A stretch of 64,000 bases of DNA, from the NCBI GenBank assembly GCA_041906305.1, contig JAYRJL010000001.1:372001-436000 (forward strand), written 5' to 3'. How positions within the stretch are numbered: the first letter of the stretch is position 1; each line of letters begins with the position of its first letter. The notes beneath the pieces are model-generated. The model did not search any database. It was not told the origin of the DNA and saw only the letters and a program-made list of their open reading frames with translations. A program made the position numbers and the translations under genes. This document shows positions 62,709 through 64,000 of this stretch, piece after piece. Source of the DNA: SHVZ01 sp041906305 (lineage in GTDB: Bacteria > Pseudomonadota > Alphaproteobacteria > SHVZ01).

Positions 62709-63671
62709 TTAAGCGACGCAGGCTTCGAAGCCGCGCTTCAGCGCCGGCACGTCGAGGTCGCGGCCGATGAAGACGAGCTGGCTGGTGTGCTTCTCGCCTT
62801 CCTTCCACGGCTTGCCCGGCTGGCCGTCCATCAGCATGTGCACGCCCTGGAAGACGAAGCGGTTGGGCTCGTCCTTGAAGTCGAGGATGCCCTTCGACCG
62901 CAGGATGTTCTGGCCGAGCTCGCGCAGCACCATGTTGATCCACATGTCGAAGCGGCGGCGGTCGATCGGCTGGTCGAGCTCGAAGGAGATCGACTGCACT
63001 TCCTCGTCGTGGTGATGGTCGTCGTCCTCCTCGAGGAAGTCCGGCTTGATCTCGAGGATGCGCTTCAGGTCGAAGGCGCCGACGTCGAGGATCTGGTCGA
63101 GCGGCACCTGGCTCTTCTGCGCGTGGATCACCTTGGCGAAGCGGTTGATCTTGCGCACCCGCGCCTCGACCTCCTTCAGCTTCCCGGCGTCCACGAGGTC
63201 GGTCTTGTTGAGGATGATGATGTCGGCGAAGGCGATCTGGTCCTGGACCTCGTGGCTGTCCTCGAGGCTGTCGAGCACGTGGAAGGCGTCGACCACGGTC
63301 ACAACCGCGTCGAGGCCGCAGCGCTTCTTCACCTCCTCGTCGGCGAAGAAGGTCTGCGCCACCGGCGCCGGATCGGCGAGGCCCGTGGTCTCGACCAGGA
63401 TCGCGTCGAATTTGCCCTTCCGCTTCATCAGGCCGTTGATGATGCGGATCAGGTCGCCGCGCACGGTGCAGCAGATGCAGCCGTTGTTCATCTCGAAGAC
63501 TTCCTCGTCGGCGCCGACCACGAGCTGGTTGTCGATGCCGATCTCGCCGAACTCGTTGACGATCACGGCGTACTTCTTGCCGTGCTCCTCGGTGAGGATG
63601 CGGTTGAGCAGCGTGGTCTTGCCGGCGCCGAGGAAGCCGGTGAGGACGGTGACGGGAACCTGTTCGGCCAT
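62709..63671 (-). CDS. COG0523 (CobW/ZNG1-like) metal-chaperone GTPase
   Basis: 320 residues. G1 P-loop GFLGAGKTT (12-20), the CxCC metal motif CICC (65-68) in NNGCICCTVRGDL, G3-like ETTGLADP and NKTD (G4). A His/Asp-rich loop near 217-225 (DDDHHHDEE) can bind zinc, then the C-terminal CobW_C domain. Family members deliver Zn (or other metals) to target proteins and are often Zur-regulated. Next to a ZnuA-type binding protein, fitting zinc or manganese homeostasis. Confidence 0.94.
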   Translation of the reverse strand: MAEQVPVTVLTGFLGAGKTTLLNRILTEEHGKKYAVIVNEFGEIGIDNQLVVGADEEVFEMNNGCICCTVRGDLIRIINGLMKRKGKFDAILVETTGLADPAPVAQTFFADEEVKKRCGLDAVVTVVDAFHVLDSLEDSHEVQDQIAFADIIILNKTDLVDAGKLKEVEARVRKINRFAKVIHAQKSQVPLDQILDVGAFDLKRILEIKPDFLEEDDDHHHDEEVQSISFELDQPIDRRRFDMWINMVLRELGQNILRSKGILDFKDEPNRFVFQGVHMLMDGQPGKPWKEGEKHTSQLVFIGRDLDVPALKRGFEACVA

Positions 63672-63731
63672 GAAGAAGACTCCGACTTGAAGAAAGCGGC
63701 GGACCTTAGCCTCGCCCCATTGAATTTCAAA

Positions 63732-63771
63732 GCGCGCCGACCGTCCGGGTTCGGGGCCGGGACCGGCGCGC
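63732..63771 (-). terminator. Terminator-like hairpin after ZnuA-type gene
   Basis: Minus strand GCGCGCCG ... CGGCGCGC perfect 8-bp outer stem with further pairing inside, starting 2 bp after the stop of the metal-binding-protein gene and followed by TTTGAAATT. Would separate it from the COG0523 gene. Confidence 0.5.
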
Positions 63772-63773
63772 GA

Positions 63774-64000
63774 CTAGTTCTGCAGCATGCCTGATCTAAG
63801 CAGCGACACGTTGTGGCGGAAGAGGGCCTCGTAGGTGGCGGCCGGGCCGTCCGCGGCGGAAAGCGCGTCGGAATAGAGCCGCCCGCCGACCACGGCACCG
63901 GCTTCCTTGGCCAGCTGGTCGATCATCCGGCGGTCGGTGATGTTCTCGACGAAGAGCGCCCGCGTCTTCTCGGCGCGGATCTGGTCGATCAGCTGGGCGA
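63774..64000 (-). CDS. Metal ABC transporter substrate-binding protein (ZnuA/TroA-like), C-terminus only
   Basis: 75 codons from the window edge to TAG at 63774-63776. Reads LAQLIDQIRAEKTRALFVEN, ITDRRMIDQLAKEAGAVVGG, LYSDALSAADGPAATYEALF and ends VSLLRSGMLQN. The VENITDRRM, GGxLYSDALS and GPAATYEALFRHN motifs are typical of the C-lobe of manganese/zinc-binding cluster A-I proteins. Its N-terminus lies outside the window. Confidence 0.88.
   Translation of the reverse strand, partial: AQLIDQIRAEKTRALFVENITDRRMIDQLAKEAGAVVGGRLYSDALSAADGPAATYEALFRHNVSLLRSGMLQN

Overview
The window is GC-rich, densely packed chromosomal DNA of an alphaproteobacterium. The lineage is inferred from a portal domain of the gene-transfer-agent (GTA) type, an RpoH promoter plus ROSE-like RNA thermometer ahead of an hsp20 gene, a PnrA/Nup-type nucleoside importer, and the lpoA/rsmI/yraN/BON/gshB neighbourhood. 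I cannot name a genus. There are no rRNA, tRNA or CRISPR loci, no intact prophage and no insertion sequence. Most genes sit in short operons with 1-4 bp stop/start overlaps (ATGA or GTGA).

Layout. 1-3434 (-): MoxR ATPase / DUF58 / DUF4129 operon, cut by the left edge. 3460-8039 (-): periplasmic imelysin / di-heme cytochrome / imelysin / DUF1513 operon behind a Fur-like inverted repeat. 8172-11094: double-PAS protein, LysR regulator and a divergent SbtA-type permease. 11099-16052 (-): comM, a portal-TPR fusion, and an ABC membrane domain without its ATPase. 16176-19662: arfB, a membrane protein, an AraC regulator, a GFA protein and a methyltransferase. 19685-25804: PhyH oxygenase and DapA-like lyase, divergent from a TRAP transporter with a GntR regulator. 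25805-34812: histidine kinase, gshB, sirB1-like and BON genes, then a second GFA gene, a possible LSGC-type deamidase, a DUF427 relic, a DMT exporter, yraN, rsmI and an LpoA-like lipoprotein. 34998-39726: oxidoreductase, GNAT, cupin, small helix-turn-helix, response regulator, coiled-coil and DMT genes. 39807-47161 (+): a complete nucleoside uptake and salvage operon ending in a cytidine deaminase-purine nucleoside phosphorylase fusion and deoA. 47202-50231: methyltransferase and TPR-glycosyltransferase. 50250-51185: a tiny gene with a perfect Shine-Dalgarno and the heat-shock hsp20 unit. 51217-57415 (-): phosphodiesterase plus peptide/nickel-type ABC importer. 57512-61440: GST, MFS, amidase, PIN protein. 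61626-64000 (-): WD40 protein, COG0523 metal GTPase and the C-terminus of a ZnuA-type metal-binding protein.

A family of REP-like palindromes (CCCTCTCCCGC...GCGGGGGAGGG) occurs at four places (about 34.9, 43.6, 61.5 and 62.7 kb), one of them inside the nucleoside operon.

Most unusual items: (1) the 191-residue protein at 30443-31018, with an FFT-xx-LSGC motif and a downstream His resembling the active site of BLF1/CNF1 glutamine deamidases; (2) the cytidine deaminase-PNP fusion; (3) the solitary GTA-like portal fused to a Cys-rich segment and TPRs; (4) the RpoH/ROSE hsp20 leader; (5) a 13-bp-stem hairpin inside the 5' coding end of the nucleoside ABC ATPase; (6) paired operator-like repeats at the TRAP locus. 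No computation or database search was run. Family calls are by reading motifs.
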